Assembly (NCBI RefSeq): GCF_030272615.1
Contig: NC_081409.1
Location: 914,373,840 to 914,437,839, forward strand
Source: Cryptomeria japonica
Taxonomy: Eukaryota > Streptophyta > Pinopsida > Cupressales > Cupressaceae
Length of the DNA: 64,000 nt
Reading direction: 5' to 3'
Position numbers and translations under genes: made by a program. Numbering within the stretch: the stretch's first letter is position 1; each line of letters starts with the position of its first letter. Of the stretch, positions 1-11,842 are shown piece after piece. Under the pieces are notes generated by a model that had not been told where the DNA came from, searched no databases, and saw nothing but the letters and a program-made list of their open reading frames with translations.

Positions 1-449
1 ATAAACAATATTATGATGATATTCTTGCCATGAATTTGTGAGGTTGCTGATTTTGTAGGTTTATTGGAGGTTCATTATTGAATGTTGGTTTAAATAATAT
101 TGATGATTTTTGGATTGTAGGATACTAATTAAGTAGTTCATTAAGTTGTGATTGCATTAGTTTCATTGTTATTTTCTTGTTTCCTTAATCTATCCTTCGC
201 AATTTATTTCAAAAGAGTTTTAAATCATAAAATACCAAAAAAAGTGAAGTTATTGGAAGTTACTGGGATTCGTTTAACCAGCAGGCCCCTTAACAGGTAC
301 AACTGCATCAACCATTGAGTTGCCCATCACCGTCGAGACCCGACTATAGAGACCTTGGAGTACCTAGTTTCTTGAAATTTATTGCCTTTCAGGAGAGGTG
401 GTGAGTGGTCACAGAAACTACCTGACTGTTGGTGAGTGTGTTAAAACAC
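1..449. other. Unassigned left flank
   Basis: AT-rich DNA without a recognisable reading frame, repeat or RNA gene. It may be 3' sequence of the minus-strand copia fragment that follows, but no LTR end or polypurine tract could be placed. Confidence 0.4.
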
Positions 450-1028
450 TCGTCAACACATCCTAGGACTTTGTTTGAAGCCATATAAAGATTTCTTCAA
501 TTTACAAACCAAATTACTTTTACCTTTCATCACATAGTGCTCTGGCTATGTCATATAAATATCCTCCTCCAAATCACCATGAAGAAAAGTAGTTTTCACA
601 TCCATTTGCTCAACCTCTAAATCATAAACAATAGCAATAGAAAGAAAAAATCTAATGGATGTCATTTTTGCAACAGGAAAAAATATCTCACCATAATAAA
701 CACCCTAAACCCAAGAGTAGCCTTTTGCAACAAACCTTGCTTTATACTTCTCAATGCTTCCATTTGAACCAATCTTTTTCTTGAACACCCACTTGCAACC
801 AATAGGCTTTCGTCCTTCAGATAATGGTACAAGATCCCATGTATCATTCTTTTTCAAAGTTGTCATTTCTTCTTCCATAGCAGTCTTCCATAATTCTGCA
901 TCATTCATACATGTTGTCTCTTCTACAGATATAGGTTCATCCACATTAGTATTCAAAGAAAAAATACATCTCCAATCATCAAGTGAATACCTTTCAGGTG
1001 GTTATCTATGTCTTGTAGACCTTTGAAC
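450..1028 (-). pseudogene. Copia reverse transcriptase fragment
   Basis: On the minus strand this reads as the start of a Ty1/copia reverse transcriptase (RVT_2 family). In order it shows a linker with a PPERYS-like motif, then DTWDLVPL, IGCKWVFKKK and YKARFVAKGYS. A stop follows near 705, and the same frame continues with EIFFPVAK, QMDVKTTFLHGDLEEDIYM and SLYGFKQSPR, interrupted by a TAG. The catalytic YVDD region and RNase H are absent; the copy ends near 450. It lies opposite to and just left of the Copia-1 LTR, so it is probably an older element hit or truncated by Copia-1. Family assignment is sure, boundaries approximate. Confidence 0.85.
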
Positions 1029-1069
1029 AAGCTAAGTTGGAGGTGTTGGACATTGTTGCTGCTAGGATA

Positions 1070-2373
1070 TGTTGTTATCATTAATGTCAACATATTCATG
1101 CTCTGGTGATTGCAGATTGGTTCATTCGTATTATGGTTTGGTGTATGGAGTATTTCTAGTATCACTATATTCTTCTGTATTGGTTTTGGTGATCCAGGAC
1201 GCTAAATTGATCATATCATTTGATTTGGTTTTGCAGTTTATTTTTATGATCAGTTCTTTGCAGAGTTCAGTATTTCCTCTAATATATTCCAATGTGATCA
1301 GATCTTGAGCTGAGATTTTGGGATATTGTTTGGGATGGTCTTGTGTATATTTATTTCATATGGTTTGTGATATTGGTTCTCCGCAAGTTATCTTTCTTCA
1401 TGACATTTGTTGTTGTTTGAGTATTCTTGAGGTTCAGATGTTGATCGATGAAGATTTCATAAGTGGTGTTGATACAGTTGTCTTTGATGATTCTAACATG
1501 CTTGTTGGTGTTTCCTAATTGTATCCTATTTGTTTTTTATGATCCCCATTGATTTTTGGGCGATTTTTTGGTGATTTTGTTGAATAGGTGATATTCTTCG
1601 TGTTATGCGGTATTTCTAGTGGTGTAGTATGTTGCGGTTGATCTTGGCGTAATTTCTGGTGGTGTTGCGTGTTTGGGAATTTGAATTAGGTCCATATTAT
1701 GTCATGTATATAATTATATTGGTTCGGTGGTCGATCTTTGTATCGTGTGATGTAATTTTGTAATTATGAGTTGAGGGTCTAGCCGACCTTGTTATCAAGG
1801 TTGATGAATTGTATAAATAGGTGATATTGTTATATAATTTAGGTGTCAAGGTTGTGTCTACATTATCAGAGAGTGGTGTATGTGTGAACAAGTGATTCAT
1901 CCTTCAGCATTGTGATTGATCAAATATTGGTGTTCCAGAGCAGAAAATTATGCTTAGCCGGAACTGTAATCAGGCATTTGGAGACGTTATTCTTTTAGTT
2001 CATTCATTATGGATTGTAGTTTGAATCTTGTTGTAAGTCAATGAGAGTTCCCTGAGGTTTGTAGCCTTCCAGGTCATTATCTTTTGAGCAGTGAGCTCTA
2101 GGAAGTGTGCATGAAGGCATGTGCATTCCCCATTGTAATATTTTCACATACTACTGTAGAGTATCATCTTAATGTGGGTAGGTTCCCACAGTGGTTTTTC
2201 CCTTAACCAAGTTTTCCACGTCAAAATTTTGGTGTTGTGTGTTGTGCTATCAATTTTCTTATCTCTATTACTGCTCCAGTTTATCAAATCTATTTTTATG
2301 TTAAGTTTGTAGATCCAGTGAAAACTGGTTCACCCCCCCCCCTCTCAGTTTTCCTCCATTATTGCTACTAACA
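1070..2373 (+). repeat. Copia-1 5' LTR
   Basis: The right end is secure: it finishes in CTAACA, two bases before the primer-binding site. Near the end is a C-rich loop flanked by an 8 bp perfect stem, GAAAACTG at 2321-2328 and CAGTTTTC at 2346-2353. Upstream lies a second stem, GTGG at 2191-2194 and CCAC at 2216-2219. The left end is placed at a TGTTGTTATC start by resemblance to other copia LTRs here and is less certain. No matching 3' LTR was found in the window. Confidence 0.65.
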
Positions 2374-2375
2374 AT

Positions 2376-2388
2376 TGGTATCAGAGCT
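2376..2388 (+). promoter_or_regulatory. Copia-1 primer-binding site
   Basis: TGGTATCAGAGCT follows the LTR end by two bases. It is complementary to the 3' end of plant initiator tRNA-Met, the usual minus-strand primer of copia elements. Confidence 0.9.
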
Positions 2389-2429
2389 AGATCCTCTAGA
2401 AGAAGCTTAACTGCTTGAGGAGATTCGAG

Positions 2430-2647
2430 ATGACAATTGGAACTGGAGGTGTTATCTTTAAGAAGGAGTGTTTGAGATTTGGTGTAAGTAACTATGCTAT
2501 ATGGAAGAACCGGATAGAAGTGCACTTGAGATGTCTTGGAGAAGATTACTGGAAGATCACAAAAAATTCCTATTATGCTCCTCTGAATGGACCGGTTAAT
2601 GTTGATGAGATCAAGGAAGTTTAACATAACATTAGAGCGAAGGAAGC
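2430..2647 (+). pseudogene. gag: Copia-1 gag, N-terminal part
   Basis: The reading starts at ATG 2430, about 40 bases after the primer site. It shows the copia gag N-terminal pattern: FGVSNYAIWKNRIEVHL followed by LGEDYWKI. A TAA at 2622-2624 breaks the frame, and after 2647 the reading is cut by Gypsy-1. The same protein resumes at 10551. The gag would form the capsid shell around the element RNA. The start fits the family; a longer reading from 2415 adds only a few residues without similarity. Confidence 0.8.
2643..2647. repeat. Gypsy-1 target-site duplication, left copy
   Basis: GAAGC directly before the TG of the 5' LTR. The identical right copy is at 10551-10555, directly after the CA of the 3' LTR. 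Removing the insert plus one copy restores the gag frame of Copia-1. Confidence 0.95.
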
Positions 2648-4269
2648 TGGTGCAAGGCACCTATCACTCCATGCAAATTGTTTTGGTTTTTTATTAAGTC
2701 TTTTAGGTTGTCTTTCAAGTTGTAATAAGTGGACCAACCATCTGGGACTTAATGAACTCATGGTTGAGTTGTCCAAGTTTTTGTTGTGTTCAAGATATTG
2801 ATATCCTAGAAAGATGTAATGTTGGTGTTGTTCATAGGTGCACTACTCTAAGAATAGAGTCACCATGTAATAGGATGTAATGTATTTTTTTAGGTCTCCT
2901 AGGATGAATAGAGGGCCTTTTTGGAGCCTTGGAGTACACTTGAGTGCAAGTTTGCATCCTAAGGATCAAAAGTTGTAAAAATGCTAAGTAACATTTGCAA
3001 CATTGCAAAAAGCTGCACTTTATGTTGTTGGCGGTGAAGAAGATGGTTCCAACCAACTGAATCATGATGTTAAAATCCAAGGACAACTTCATTGTACCAG
3101 TTGGAAGATTCGGAATGCAAGGCAAGTTTTGGTTGTAAGAAAAAAAACATTGTTTTACACCGTTTTCATTGTTTTTCTTTGTTTTTGTTGTGTTGTATGG
3201 TCCAATACGGACTTGTCAGAGGAATATACTTACAAGGCATGAAGGATTGGTGAATCTACTTTCAAACAAGGTAGATTTCCAAGTTTGATTGTGTCTGGTT
3301 GCAGATATTCAAACCATTCTCTGTGACTAGGTGCAAAACCCTTGTAAGCTAGGGTTTAAGCAAGAAATGGCTCTGACCTAAGCATCCACTGATGGCACCG
3401 AATGGAATCCATTGGAATGCTAGGTTAGGACTATAAATATTTTTAGTGTGATTTTTGTAGCTTTACAGACCTTTGTGGTGATTTTACAATGATATCCTAG
3501 GCTCACAGCTAGGACTTGGTGAGACTAGGACAACAGGAGATGTGTGTTTTCAGAGCACAAATGGATTGATAGAGCCAAAGTTGAAACATGTTTGAAGACC
3601 CCATTTAATTCCCTTTGAGAATCCATGATTTTTTTTTGCAGAGTTTTTGACTGGTGAAGCCTTCTAAGGCCAAGTTTGCAAGTCACCCGGGTAGGCCTAA
3701 AACCCTTAAAAATAGGGTAGTTCTAGAAACCCAATGTGTACGGAGCACCCAAATGCCATTTTGAAATATTGTATGGAACTAGGAAAAGGGTACTCAAAAA
3801 TGTAATTTATTTGAGGCCTTGTGTGGGTAGATGTGAAACTAAGCCCTGAAAACCATATTAGGAGGGCTAATTGAATTAGGCCTGTTTGGAGCTCGGTGAA
3901 GCCAAGGAGACCTTAGGAAGGCTTGACGAAGGGTTTAAAGGTGAAAAAACCATTATAAGACACCTAATACACTATGTCAATTCATTTTACCCTCATGGAA
4001 CAAGTCTGAGAATTAAGATCCTTTGCAAAGGTTGTTGGAGCACTACAAAGTTGTGTTAAGGATTGAGGTGGAATCCTCAATAGGAAGTGTTGATTGTTAA
4101 AGATAAGTGTCTATACCTTGGAGGAAATCCGAAGAGGATTAGGCCTTGGAGTTCTAACTATAATAACCCATACCAAGTACCACTGGATGGGCTTGAGGAG
4201 TTAGAGGGTTGGAGAAGAGCAAGAAAGACAACTAGGTGATTTGGAGCAACTCCAAGAATCTCTACATTA
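2648..4269 (+). repeat. Gypsy-1 5' LTR
   Basis: Begins TGGTGCAAGG and aligns over its whole length with 8930-10550. Its last bases read CATTA where the other copy reads CATCA, so the terminal CA has mutated to TA. It contains the promoter of the element by position; I could not place a convincing TATA box. Confidence 0.93.
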
Positions 4270-4272
4270 GAG

Positions 4273-4286
4273 TGGTATCAGAGCCA
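4273..4286 (+). promoter_or_regulatory. Gypsy-1 primer-binding site
   Basis: TGGTATCAGAGCCA, three bases after the 5' LTR end, complementary to initiator tRNA-Met. Confidence 0.92.
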
Positions 4287-4355
4287 CCCTTTTTGAAACA
4301 TTGGTGTATGTCATACATTGAGGAATCAAAATCAAGTTCAATTACTCCAAAGTCA

Positions 4356-5338
4356 ATGACTCAAGAAGCCATATGGCAGATGGTGACATAGATGCTAGAA
4401 GGATTGAAGGATCGAGAAGGAACTAAAGGGACCCAAGATGCTAAGAAGGAGAAGGGGAAGGTTAAGACAGAATGGGGAGATGAGACAGATGAAGAAGTGG
4501 AAGATGAGGAGGACCGGACAACAATAGCAATTCCTCAAGACTAAAAACTATTCTTGGATGCATTCAAATCCATCTCCAAGGATAATTTGGATGGATTACC
4601 CACCTATGGAGGAAATCTCAATGGAGAGGAGTTATTAGATTGGATACAAGCATTGAATAATCATTTTGATTATAAGGAGGTAGTAGAGGAGAAAAGAGTA
4701 AATGTAGCCAAGTCGAGATTGAGGGGATAAGCCTTGGTTTGGTGGAACATGATGCAAGAAGAAGGGGTACAAGTAGGTAAGAAAAAGATAACTTCATGGG
4801 CATATGAAGATAAGGATGAAAACTCAATTCCTACCAGGGGATTATGAAGTTAAAATCCACAAGAGTGCAAAATTTGAAACAAAGGGAACTAGATGTCAAT
4901 GCATACGCTGAGTAATTCCACAAACTAAGTTTGAGGGCTAGAAAACATGAGAATGAAGTGGAGAAATTGGCCAAATACATGAATGGTCTTAGGCAAAACA
5001 TACAACATGAAATAAGCATCCTCACACCGAATATTATTCACAAGTGTTTTTAGTTGGCATTAAGGGAAGAGGAAAGATCAAAAGGAGAAATGAGCAAAAT
5101 CAAAAGTATAGAGGTGGTAAGAATTTTAGGGGTAGAGGAACCTTTGGCAGAGGACAGAGTGCTTCAAGAAAATAAGAGCATCAAAACCAAGAAGGAAGTG
5201 GGGACTCTCAAAGAGGAACATATAGAGGATCATTTAGAGGGAGAAGCAATTTTAGAGGCAGGTTTGGAAGCTCGGGGAGAGGAAATAAAGTCTTCACCGG
5301 TAGGTGTTACCACTACAACCAAGTTGGACATACCATGA
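4356..5338 (+). pseudogene. gag: Gypsy-1 gag
   Basis: From ATG 4356 one frame reads through the gypsy gag core, with LPTYGGNLNGEELLDWI and ALVWWNMM, broken by at least three stops. After a shift the C-terminal part is Gly/Arg-rich (RGRGTFGRGQ, GSFRGRSNFRGRFG), as in chromovirus nucleocapsids. The single CCHC knuckle near 5307-5348 has its second Cys replaced by Tyr (CYHY instead of CxxC), which should abolish zinc binding. The product would be the RNA-binding capsid protein. The open frame 5054-5338 mixes real and shifted sequence. Confidence 0.75.
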
Positions 5339-5379
5339 GTAGGTGCTCGAGAAAAGCCTCAAGTTAATAAAGTTCATAC

Positions 5380-6087
5380 ATGGGTGAGAGAAGGAATCGG
5401 TTAGTGCAAGAGGAGGATATTCAAAGTGAGACCTCTCCAATCAGTAAGGCAGGGTCAGTGATAGATGGGGAAAATTTGATGATGAGAAGAACAATGTTAA
5501 AGATACCCCAAGCTCAAGAGCCACCACCGAGGAAAAGTCTATTTAGGACCACTTGTAAGTCACATGGCAAAATTTGTAAGGTGATTGTGGATTCAAATTC
5601 CAGAGTGAATATTGTCTCGGTCGAAATGATGGATAAGCTCAAACTGAAAAGATTGCCTCATCTCACTCCCTATAAGGTATCTTGGCTCAACCGGGGTCAA
5701 CATGTCTTAGTTGATGAACAGGCATGGGTGGACTTTGAAATTGGTGAATACAAAGACAAACTTTTATGTGGCATATTGCCTATGGATGCTTGTCATTTGC
5801 TTTTGGGCCGTCCATGGCAATATGATGTGAAAGCCTATCATGATGGAGAAAGGAATAGTTATCTCATCACCAAGAATGGTAACAAGTATCAAATGGATCC
5901 ATTACCTGATCCAAAGGAGGAAAAACAAGTAGGGTCAAGTGTTATGCTGTTGAGTGGCAAAGAGTTCCTTAAATTGTTAAAACAAGAAGGTAATCAGGGC
6001 TCTCCTATAGTGCTAAAGCCTGAAGATGAAGCTAAGACAGATCCAATGAGTGAAGTGCCTCAAGAAGTGAAAGGTTTACTAAAGTAA
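5380..6087 (+). pseudogene. pol: Gypsy-1 aspartic protease region
   Basis: This open segment holds a retropepsin-like protease. The active-site region reads VIVDSNSRVNIVS; the usual DSG/DTG triad has Asn in place of Gly, so cleavage activity is doubtful. LLLGRPWQYD near the C-terminal half is the second conserved protease block of plant gypsy elements. The stretch PYKVSWLNRG between them is typical of chromoviruses. A stop at 6085-6087 separates it from RT, with which it is fused in intact relatives. Confidence 0.85.
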
Positions 6088-6111
6088 TACATAGATTTTA
6101 TAGGAGATGAT

Positions 6112-6976
6112 ATGCCTAATTCTTTGCCTCCAATGAGGAATGTAAATCATCAAATAGACTTGATACCAAGGGAAAATCTGCCTAACAAAGTTGTTTATAA
6201 AATGAAACCTAGCCAAAATGAGGAGATTACCAAACAAGTACAAGAACTTTTAGACAAAGGTTTTATTAAAAATATTTTGAGTCCTACCATTCCTACTGTT
6301 CTAGTGCCTAAAAAGGGAGGAAAATGGAGGATGTGCACTGACTCAAGAAAAATTAAGAAGATCACCATAAGATACTAGTTTCCCATGCCAAGGATAGAGG
6401 ACCTATTAGAAAATCTAGGTGGAGCATGCTACTTCACGAAGGTGGACTTGAAATCTGGTTATCATCATATAAGAATCAGACCTGGTGATGAATGGAAGAT
6501 GGCATTTAGAACTAATGCAGGCCTATATGAGTGGTTGGTGATGCCTTTTGGCCTCACCAATGCACCTAGTACCTTTCAAACACTCATGAATGAAGTCTTG
6601 GTTGAGTTTAATGGCAACTTTATTATTGTGTATCTTGATGACATTTTGGTCTTCAGCAGGTCCAAGGAGGAACACCTTAAGGATGTGGATATGGTCTTGA
6701 AGAAGTTGAAGGAGGCTCAACTCAAAATCAACCTTGAAAAATGTGAGTTCTTGAAAACAGAGTTAGTTTACCTTGGTTTTGTCATTTCACAAGGTTGTTT
6801 AAAGATGGATCCAAGTAAAGTAGAGGCAATACTTAATTGGCCTACACCTAGGAGCATAAGTGATGTTAGAAGTTTTCATGGAATGGCATCTTTTTATAGG
6901 AAGTTTGTGAGAACTTTAGCCATGTTTGTGCTTCTATCCTTAACACCATTAAAGGAGGGATTAAATGTCAATCTAA
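6112..6976 (+). pseudogene. pol: Gypsy-1 reverse transcriptase
   Basis: An RVT_1 domain. The reading shows VVYKMKPSQNEE, then VLVPKKGGKWRMCTDSR, a TAG at 6376-6378, and then VDLKSGYHHIRIRPGDEWKM with the first catalytic Asp. FGLTNAPSTFQTLMN and the catalytic YLDDILVFSRSKEEH follow. The palm motifs are intact. A frameshift near 6976 leads into RNase H. It would copy element RNA to DNA in cytoplasmic particles. Confidence 0.93.
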
Positions 6977-6977
6977 G

Positions 6978-7445
6978 TTGACAGAGGAATCCAACAAGGG
7001 ATTTGAATTGTTGAAAGCTAAGATAGCAGAGTTGTCAACCCTTATATTGCCTTATTTCAGTCAGTTGTTTATAGTAGAGTGTGATGCTAGCCAAAGGGCA
7101 ATAGGGGCCATTTTCAGTCAAGAAGGTCATCCTATATCATTCTTTTTAGAGAAATTGAATGAAGCCAAGCAAAGATACTCCACATATGATTTGGAGTTGT
7201 ATGCCATGGTGCAAGCATTGAAGAAGTGGCCTCATTACTTTCTACCCAAAGAGTTTGTAGTTTATACTGACAACCACGCCCTTAGTTTCCTTAATGGGCA
7301 AGAGAAATTGAATCGAAGGCACCTAAAGTGGGTGAATACTTAAAATCCTACACCTTCACTATCAAGCACAAAAAGAGCACTGCAAACAAGGTAGTTGATG
7401 CATTAAGTAGATGCAGGAGATACAATTGCAAAGTGTGGGATTGAC
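6978..7445 (+). pseudogene. pol: Gypsy-1 RNase H
   Basis: The thumb and RNase H part of pol. FIVECDASQRAIGAIFSQ carries the first catalytic Asp, RYSTYDLELYAMVQALKKW the catalytic Glu, and VVYTDNHALSFL the second Asp. A TAA near 7341-7343 ends the open segment, and the following sequence still resembles the family through VDALSR near 7397-7412 in another frame. It would degrade the RNA strand of the RNA/DNA hybrid. Confidence 0.88.
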
Positions 7446-7468
7446 TGAGTTAAAAGACCTCTACAAGG

Positions 7469-8671
7469 ATGATAAAGACTTTACTGAGATATATGTTGTT
7501 TGTTGATTTTTCTAACACCTCACATGTTTCTTATTCGGAGTATATGATACAAGAGGGATTGTTGTTCAAGGGACACCTTCTTTTCATTCCCCAATGTTCC
7601 ATGAGACAAAACATTATTCAAGAAAAGCATCAAGGAGGTCTAGGAGGTCATTTTAGCATAGATAAAACTATGGAGAAGGTTAGTAGGTTTTACCATTGGC
7701 CCATGTTGCAATCAGAAGTGAGAAGGTTTGTAGAACAATGTGCAATTTTCCAAAGAGAAAAAGGTTCATCAAGTAATGCAGGTTTGTACCAACCTTTGGT
7801 CATACCTCAGAGGCCTTGTGAATGTTTAAGCATGGATTTTGTGTTAGGCTTACCAAGAACTCCAAGGGGATTGGACAGTGTGTATGTAGTGGTTGATAGG
7901 TTCAGCAAAATGGCACATTTTATACCTTTAAAAAGCACCAATGATGCCACCTATATTGCAGGACTCTTCTTCAAAGAGAGTCAGAATTCATGTCCTTCCA
8001 ATCAGCATAGTCAATGATAGAGATGTAAAGTTCTTAAGCCACTTTTGGAGAACGCTTTGGAGAAATTTGGGCACAAAATTATCTTTTTCATCTGCCTACC
8101 ATCCTCAATCAGATGGTCAAACAGAGGTAGTAAATAAATCCTTGGATAATCTATTAAGATGCCTCACCAAACAGCATGGGCAGACTTGGGATTTGGTAAT
8201 CGGCCAGGCAGAATATGCATACAATGACTCAGTTAACCAAAGTACAGGTAAAGTCCCTTCGAAATAGTGTATGGTTTTCATCCTAGGGGCATACTAGAAC
8301 TCAGGGATCTTAGTTATATGACACCTAAGAGTGCACAAGGTGAGAATTTTGCAGAACGAATCAAAGAAGTGCATGATAAGGTAAGACAAACCTTACAACA
8401 AAAGTTCAAGCAATATAAGATGAATGCTGATAAAACAAGAAAGAATGTGCAATTTAAGATTGGAGATTTGGTCCTAGCATACCTAAGGAAGGAGAGACTT
8501 CCAAAAGGGCAGCCTACTAAGCTATTGATGAAGAAGATTGGACCTCTCAAGGTGGTGCATAAATATGGACCGAATGCATATGAAGTTGAACTCCCTCCCA
8601 CCTTGGGTATTTCTCCTATATTTAATGTATGTGGTCTCTATCCATACAAGGGAGAATCACAAACACATTAG
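7469..8671 (+). pseudogene. pol: Gypsy-1 integrase
   Basis: Three overlapping open segments in two or more frames cover the integrase. The zinc-binding head has HQGGLGGHFS, but the second Cys of the CxxC pair is Phe (CAIF). The catalytic triad is visible: Asp in SMDFVLGLP, Asp in NDRDVKFLSHFW and Glu in YHPQSDGQTEVVNKSL. Frameshifts lie near 7960-7985 and 8255-8270. A C-terminal GPF/Y-like part follows, with FKIGDLVLAYL and KKIGPLKVV. Confidence 0.9.
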
Positions 8672-8740
8672 TTGGACACCTCATCAAAAGGTACTAAAGA
8701 TTGGGTGAGTGATTTTCCACCAAGCCAACCAGTCAAGTAG

Positions 8741-8908
8741 GAAAGTATCTTGGACACCAAGGTAATAAAGAAGACTAGGAAAGGTGTATACAAGGATTAT
8801 CTTGTAAAGTTGGTAGGGTTACCTAAATCAAATGCTATGTGGATGCTAGAATCAGATATGCTTCAGCATGGTGTGGAAATTGTAGACCTCTTAACTCAAG
8901 GGACTTGA
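8741..8908 (+). pseudogene. pol: Gypsy-1 integrase C-terminal chromodomain
   Basis: In the same frame as the integrase tail but after stops at 8669-8671 and 8738-8740. It reads ILDTKVIKKTRKGVYKDYLV, KLVGLPKSNAMWM and LESDMLQ, matching the chromodomain layout of plant chromoviruses. The aromatic position normally occupied by W in VKWKG is changed here (KLVGL). In relatives this domain guides integration to marked chromatin. Confidence 0.82.
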
Positions 8909-8920
8909 GTTCTTTGTCCC

Positions 8921-8929
8921 AAAGGAGTA
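8921..8929 (+). promoter_or_regulatory. Gypsy-1 polypurine tract
   Basis: AAAGGAGTA directly before the 3' LTR start, the position of the plus-strand primer. Confidence 0.8.
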
Positions 8930-10550
8930 TGGTGCAGGGAACATATCACTCCATGCATTTTTTTTTGGTTTTTTCTTAATTCTTTTAGGTTGTCTTTCAA
9001 TTTGTAATAAGTGGACCAACCATTTGGGACTTAATGAAGTCATGGTTGAGTTGTCCAAGGTTTTGTTGTGTTCACGATATTTATATCCTAGAAAGATGTA
9101 ATGTTGGTGTTACTCATAGGTGCACTACTCTAGGAATAGAGTCATCGTGTAATAGGGTGTAATGTATTGTTTTAGATCTCCTAGAATCAATAGAGGGCCT
9201 TTTTGGAGCCTTGGAGTACACTTGAGTGCAAGTTTGCATCCTAAGGATCAAAAGTTGTAAAAATGCTAAGCAACATTTGCAACATTGCAAAAAGTTGCAC
9301 TTTATGTTGTTGGTGCTGAAGAAGTTGGTTCCAACCAAATGAATCATGATTTTAAAAGCCAAGGACAAATTCATTGTACCGGTTGGAAGATTTGGAATGC
9401 AAGTCAAGTTTTGGTTGTAAGAAAAAAACCTTGTTTTACACCGTTTTCACTATTTTTCTTTGTTTTTGTTGTGTTGTATGGTCCAGTATGGACTTGTCAG
9501 AGGAATATACTTGCAGGACATGAAGGATTTGTGAATCTACTTTCAAACAAGGTATATTTCCAAGTTTGATTATCTAGTTGCAGAGATTCAAACCATTCTC
9601 TGTGGCTAGGTGCAAAACCCTTGTAAGCTAGGGTTTAAGCAAGAAATGGCTCTAACCTAAGCATCCACTGATGGAACCGGTTGAAATATAGTCGAATGCT
9701 AGGTTATAGTCTTTACATATGTTTATTTGTGAGTTTTGTGGCTTTTCAGACCTTTGTGGTGATTTTACAATGATACCCTAGGCTCACAGCTAGGAGTTGG
9801 TGAGACTAGGACAGCAAGAGATGTGCGTTTTCAAAGCACACATGGATTGATAGAGCCAAAGTTGAAACATGTTTGGATACCCCATTGAATTCCCTTTGAG
9901 AATCCATGATTGGTTTTTGTAGAGGTTTTGACTGGTGAAGCCTTCTAAGGCCAAGTTTGCAAGTCACCTGGGTAGGCCTACAACCCTTGAAAATAGGATA
10001 GTTCTAGAAACCCCATGTGTACGGAGAACCCAAATGCCATTTTGAAATATTGTATAGAAATAGGAAAAGGGTACTTGAAAATGTAATTTATTTGAGGCCT
10101 TGTGTGGGTAGATGTGAAACTAATCCCTAAAAATCGTAATAGGAGGGCTAATTGAATTAGGCCTGTTTGGAGCTCAATGAAGCCAAGGAGAACTTGGGAA
10201 GGCTTGAAAAAGGGTTTAAAGGTGAAAAAACCATTAGAAGACACCTAATACACTATTTCAATTCATTTTACCCTCATGGAACAAGTCTGATAATTAAGAT
10301 CCTTTGCAAAGGTTGTTGGAGCACTAGGAAGTTGTGTTAGGGATTGAGATGGAGTCCTCAATAGGAAGTGTTGATTGTTAAAGATCAGTGGTTATACCTT
10401 GGAGGAAATACAAAGAGGATTAGGCCTTGGAGGTCTAATTAGTAGAACCCATACCAAGTACCACTGGATGGGCTTGAGGAGTTAGAGGGTTGGAGAAGAG
10501 TAAGAAAGACAACTAGTTGATTTGGAGCAACTCCAAGAATCTCTGCATCA
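8930..10550 (+). repeat. Gypsy-1 3' LTR
   Basis: Begins TGGTGCAGGG, ends CTCTGCATCA, 1,621 bp, and aligns with 2648-4269. Single-base differences are frequent, which points to an old insertion. Confidence 0.94.
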
Positions 10551-10555
10551 GAAGC

Positions 10556-11620
10556 ATTATTTAGTTACCTGACTGATTCAGAGATGATAAATGTAATGGG
10601 ACTTTAGACTACACATGAGATCTAGGAGAAGACTAAGACCCTGTATGAAGGAGATAAATAAGTGAAAGTTTCTAATTTGCAAAGTTTGAAAGGAAAATAT
10701 GAGATGCTAAAGATGGGAGAAGATGAGAACATAAACACCTTTATGGCTAAGGTGAATGATCTTGTCCTAGGTATCATATGTGTCAGTGAAACCCTTGAAG
10801 AAGATGAAATTGTTGCTAAGGTGTTGAGATCTTCCCCTCCTTACAAACATAAGGTGGCTACTATTGATGAGATCCAGAGTGTGACTATACTAACAAGAGA
10901 TATGCTAGTTGGAAAGATTGTTGAATTTGAGCTAAGCAAATTTGGTGAATCACATGGAAATTCCTAGAAAATGATCCTAGAAAATGCAGAATATCCAGAT
11001 ATGAAAGAGAACTAGATGAGCTTGAAGCATTGATTGTCTGGAGATTGCCTAAGGGGGTTGGTAAGTATGATTGGAAAATGCCTTTGAAATTTTTCTCTTG
11101 TAATAAGATAGGACATTTTGCTTCTAGATGCCCGGAGAGAATGGTTAAATATGATAGGCATGATAAATTTGATAAGCATGATAGAACTGATAGATATGAG
11201 AAACATGAGAAGTATTATAAGCCTTACAAGTCTAACCGGAAGTATAAGCATCAAAAGAATTTCTATTATATTGTTGATCAAGGTGTTACAGATGAAGAAT
11301 TATAAGAAGATGAAGTTGTGTTTCTTGCCATTAAAAAAGATGGACCGGTACCTGTTGATTCCACTAGTTGCACTATTAAAGAGAAATCTTTAGCTGCTAA
11401 AGTTGAGGAAAGAGATGAATGGGTAATTGATAGTGGTTGTTCACATCATATGACCGGTGATAAAATAAAATTTATAGTATGGAAAGGTATGATGGTGGAA
11501 TACTAAGATTTGGAGATGACAAATCTTGTGTGATCTATGGTAGAGGTTATATTTCCTTTGATGCTAAGCATAATACTGATGATGTCTTGTATATTGAAGG
11601 TTTGAAGCATAATCTTTTGA
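10556..11620 (+). pseudogene. gag: Copia-1 gag C-terminus and protease start
   Basis: Continuation of the gag begun at 2430. It reads SYLTDSEMINVMGL, then LQSLKGKYEMLKMGEDENIN and LVGKIVEFELSKFGE. The zinc knuckle near 11084-11140 is FFSCNKIGHFASRC, with the first Cys replaced by Phe. The protease active site WVIDSGCSHHMTGD is near 11419-11460. Stops and shifts occur at about 10607, 10965 and 11303. The reading reaches a KHNLL motif at 11620 and is then cut by the LINE. Confidence 0.85.
11611..11620. repeat. LINE target-site duplication, left copy
   Basis: AATCTTTTGA, repeated exactly at 15496-15505. The copia frame resumes directly in the right copy. A 10 bp duplication fits LINE target-primed integration rather than LTR integrase. 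Confidence 0.92.
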
Positions 11621-11842
11621 TTGTTTTGATTAAGTAAAAGCAGGTATTTGAAAGGTACCCGAACCTTGTACAAACTAGGAGAACAGAACTGCTAGATAAA
11701 AGTGCCTGATCACTTCAAAAAGACAAAATGATCCCCCCAAAAGGGATCAGCTAACATAACATAACATTAAAAACTTGGAACAAACTGTGAAAGGAAAGCA
11801 TAGAGACAACAAAAAGATAGAACCTAGGACACCAACAGAGAC

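Larger units (their letters stand above)
2648..10550 (+). mobile_element. Gypsy-1, complete Ty3/gypsy chromovirus-type element
   Basis: A 7,903 bp element with 1.62 kb LTRs, a tRNA-Met primer site, gag with a zinc knuckle, protease, RT, RNase H, integrase and a chromodomain-like C-terminus, then a polypurine tract. The order PR-RT-RH-IN-chromodomain defines a plant chromovirus. The 5 bp duplication GAAGC frames it. The two LTRs differ at many positions, and gag and pol carry several stops and frameshifts, so it is an old, inactive copy. Confidence 0.95.

Noticed and set aside
5054-5338. Glu/Lys-rich 94-codon frame in Gypsy-1
   Set aside because: Only its first residues follow gag; the remainder is the shifted reading of the Gly/Arg-rich nucleocapsid part.
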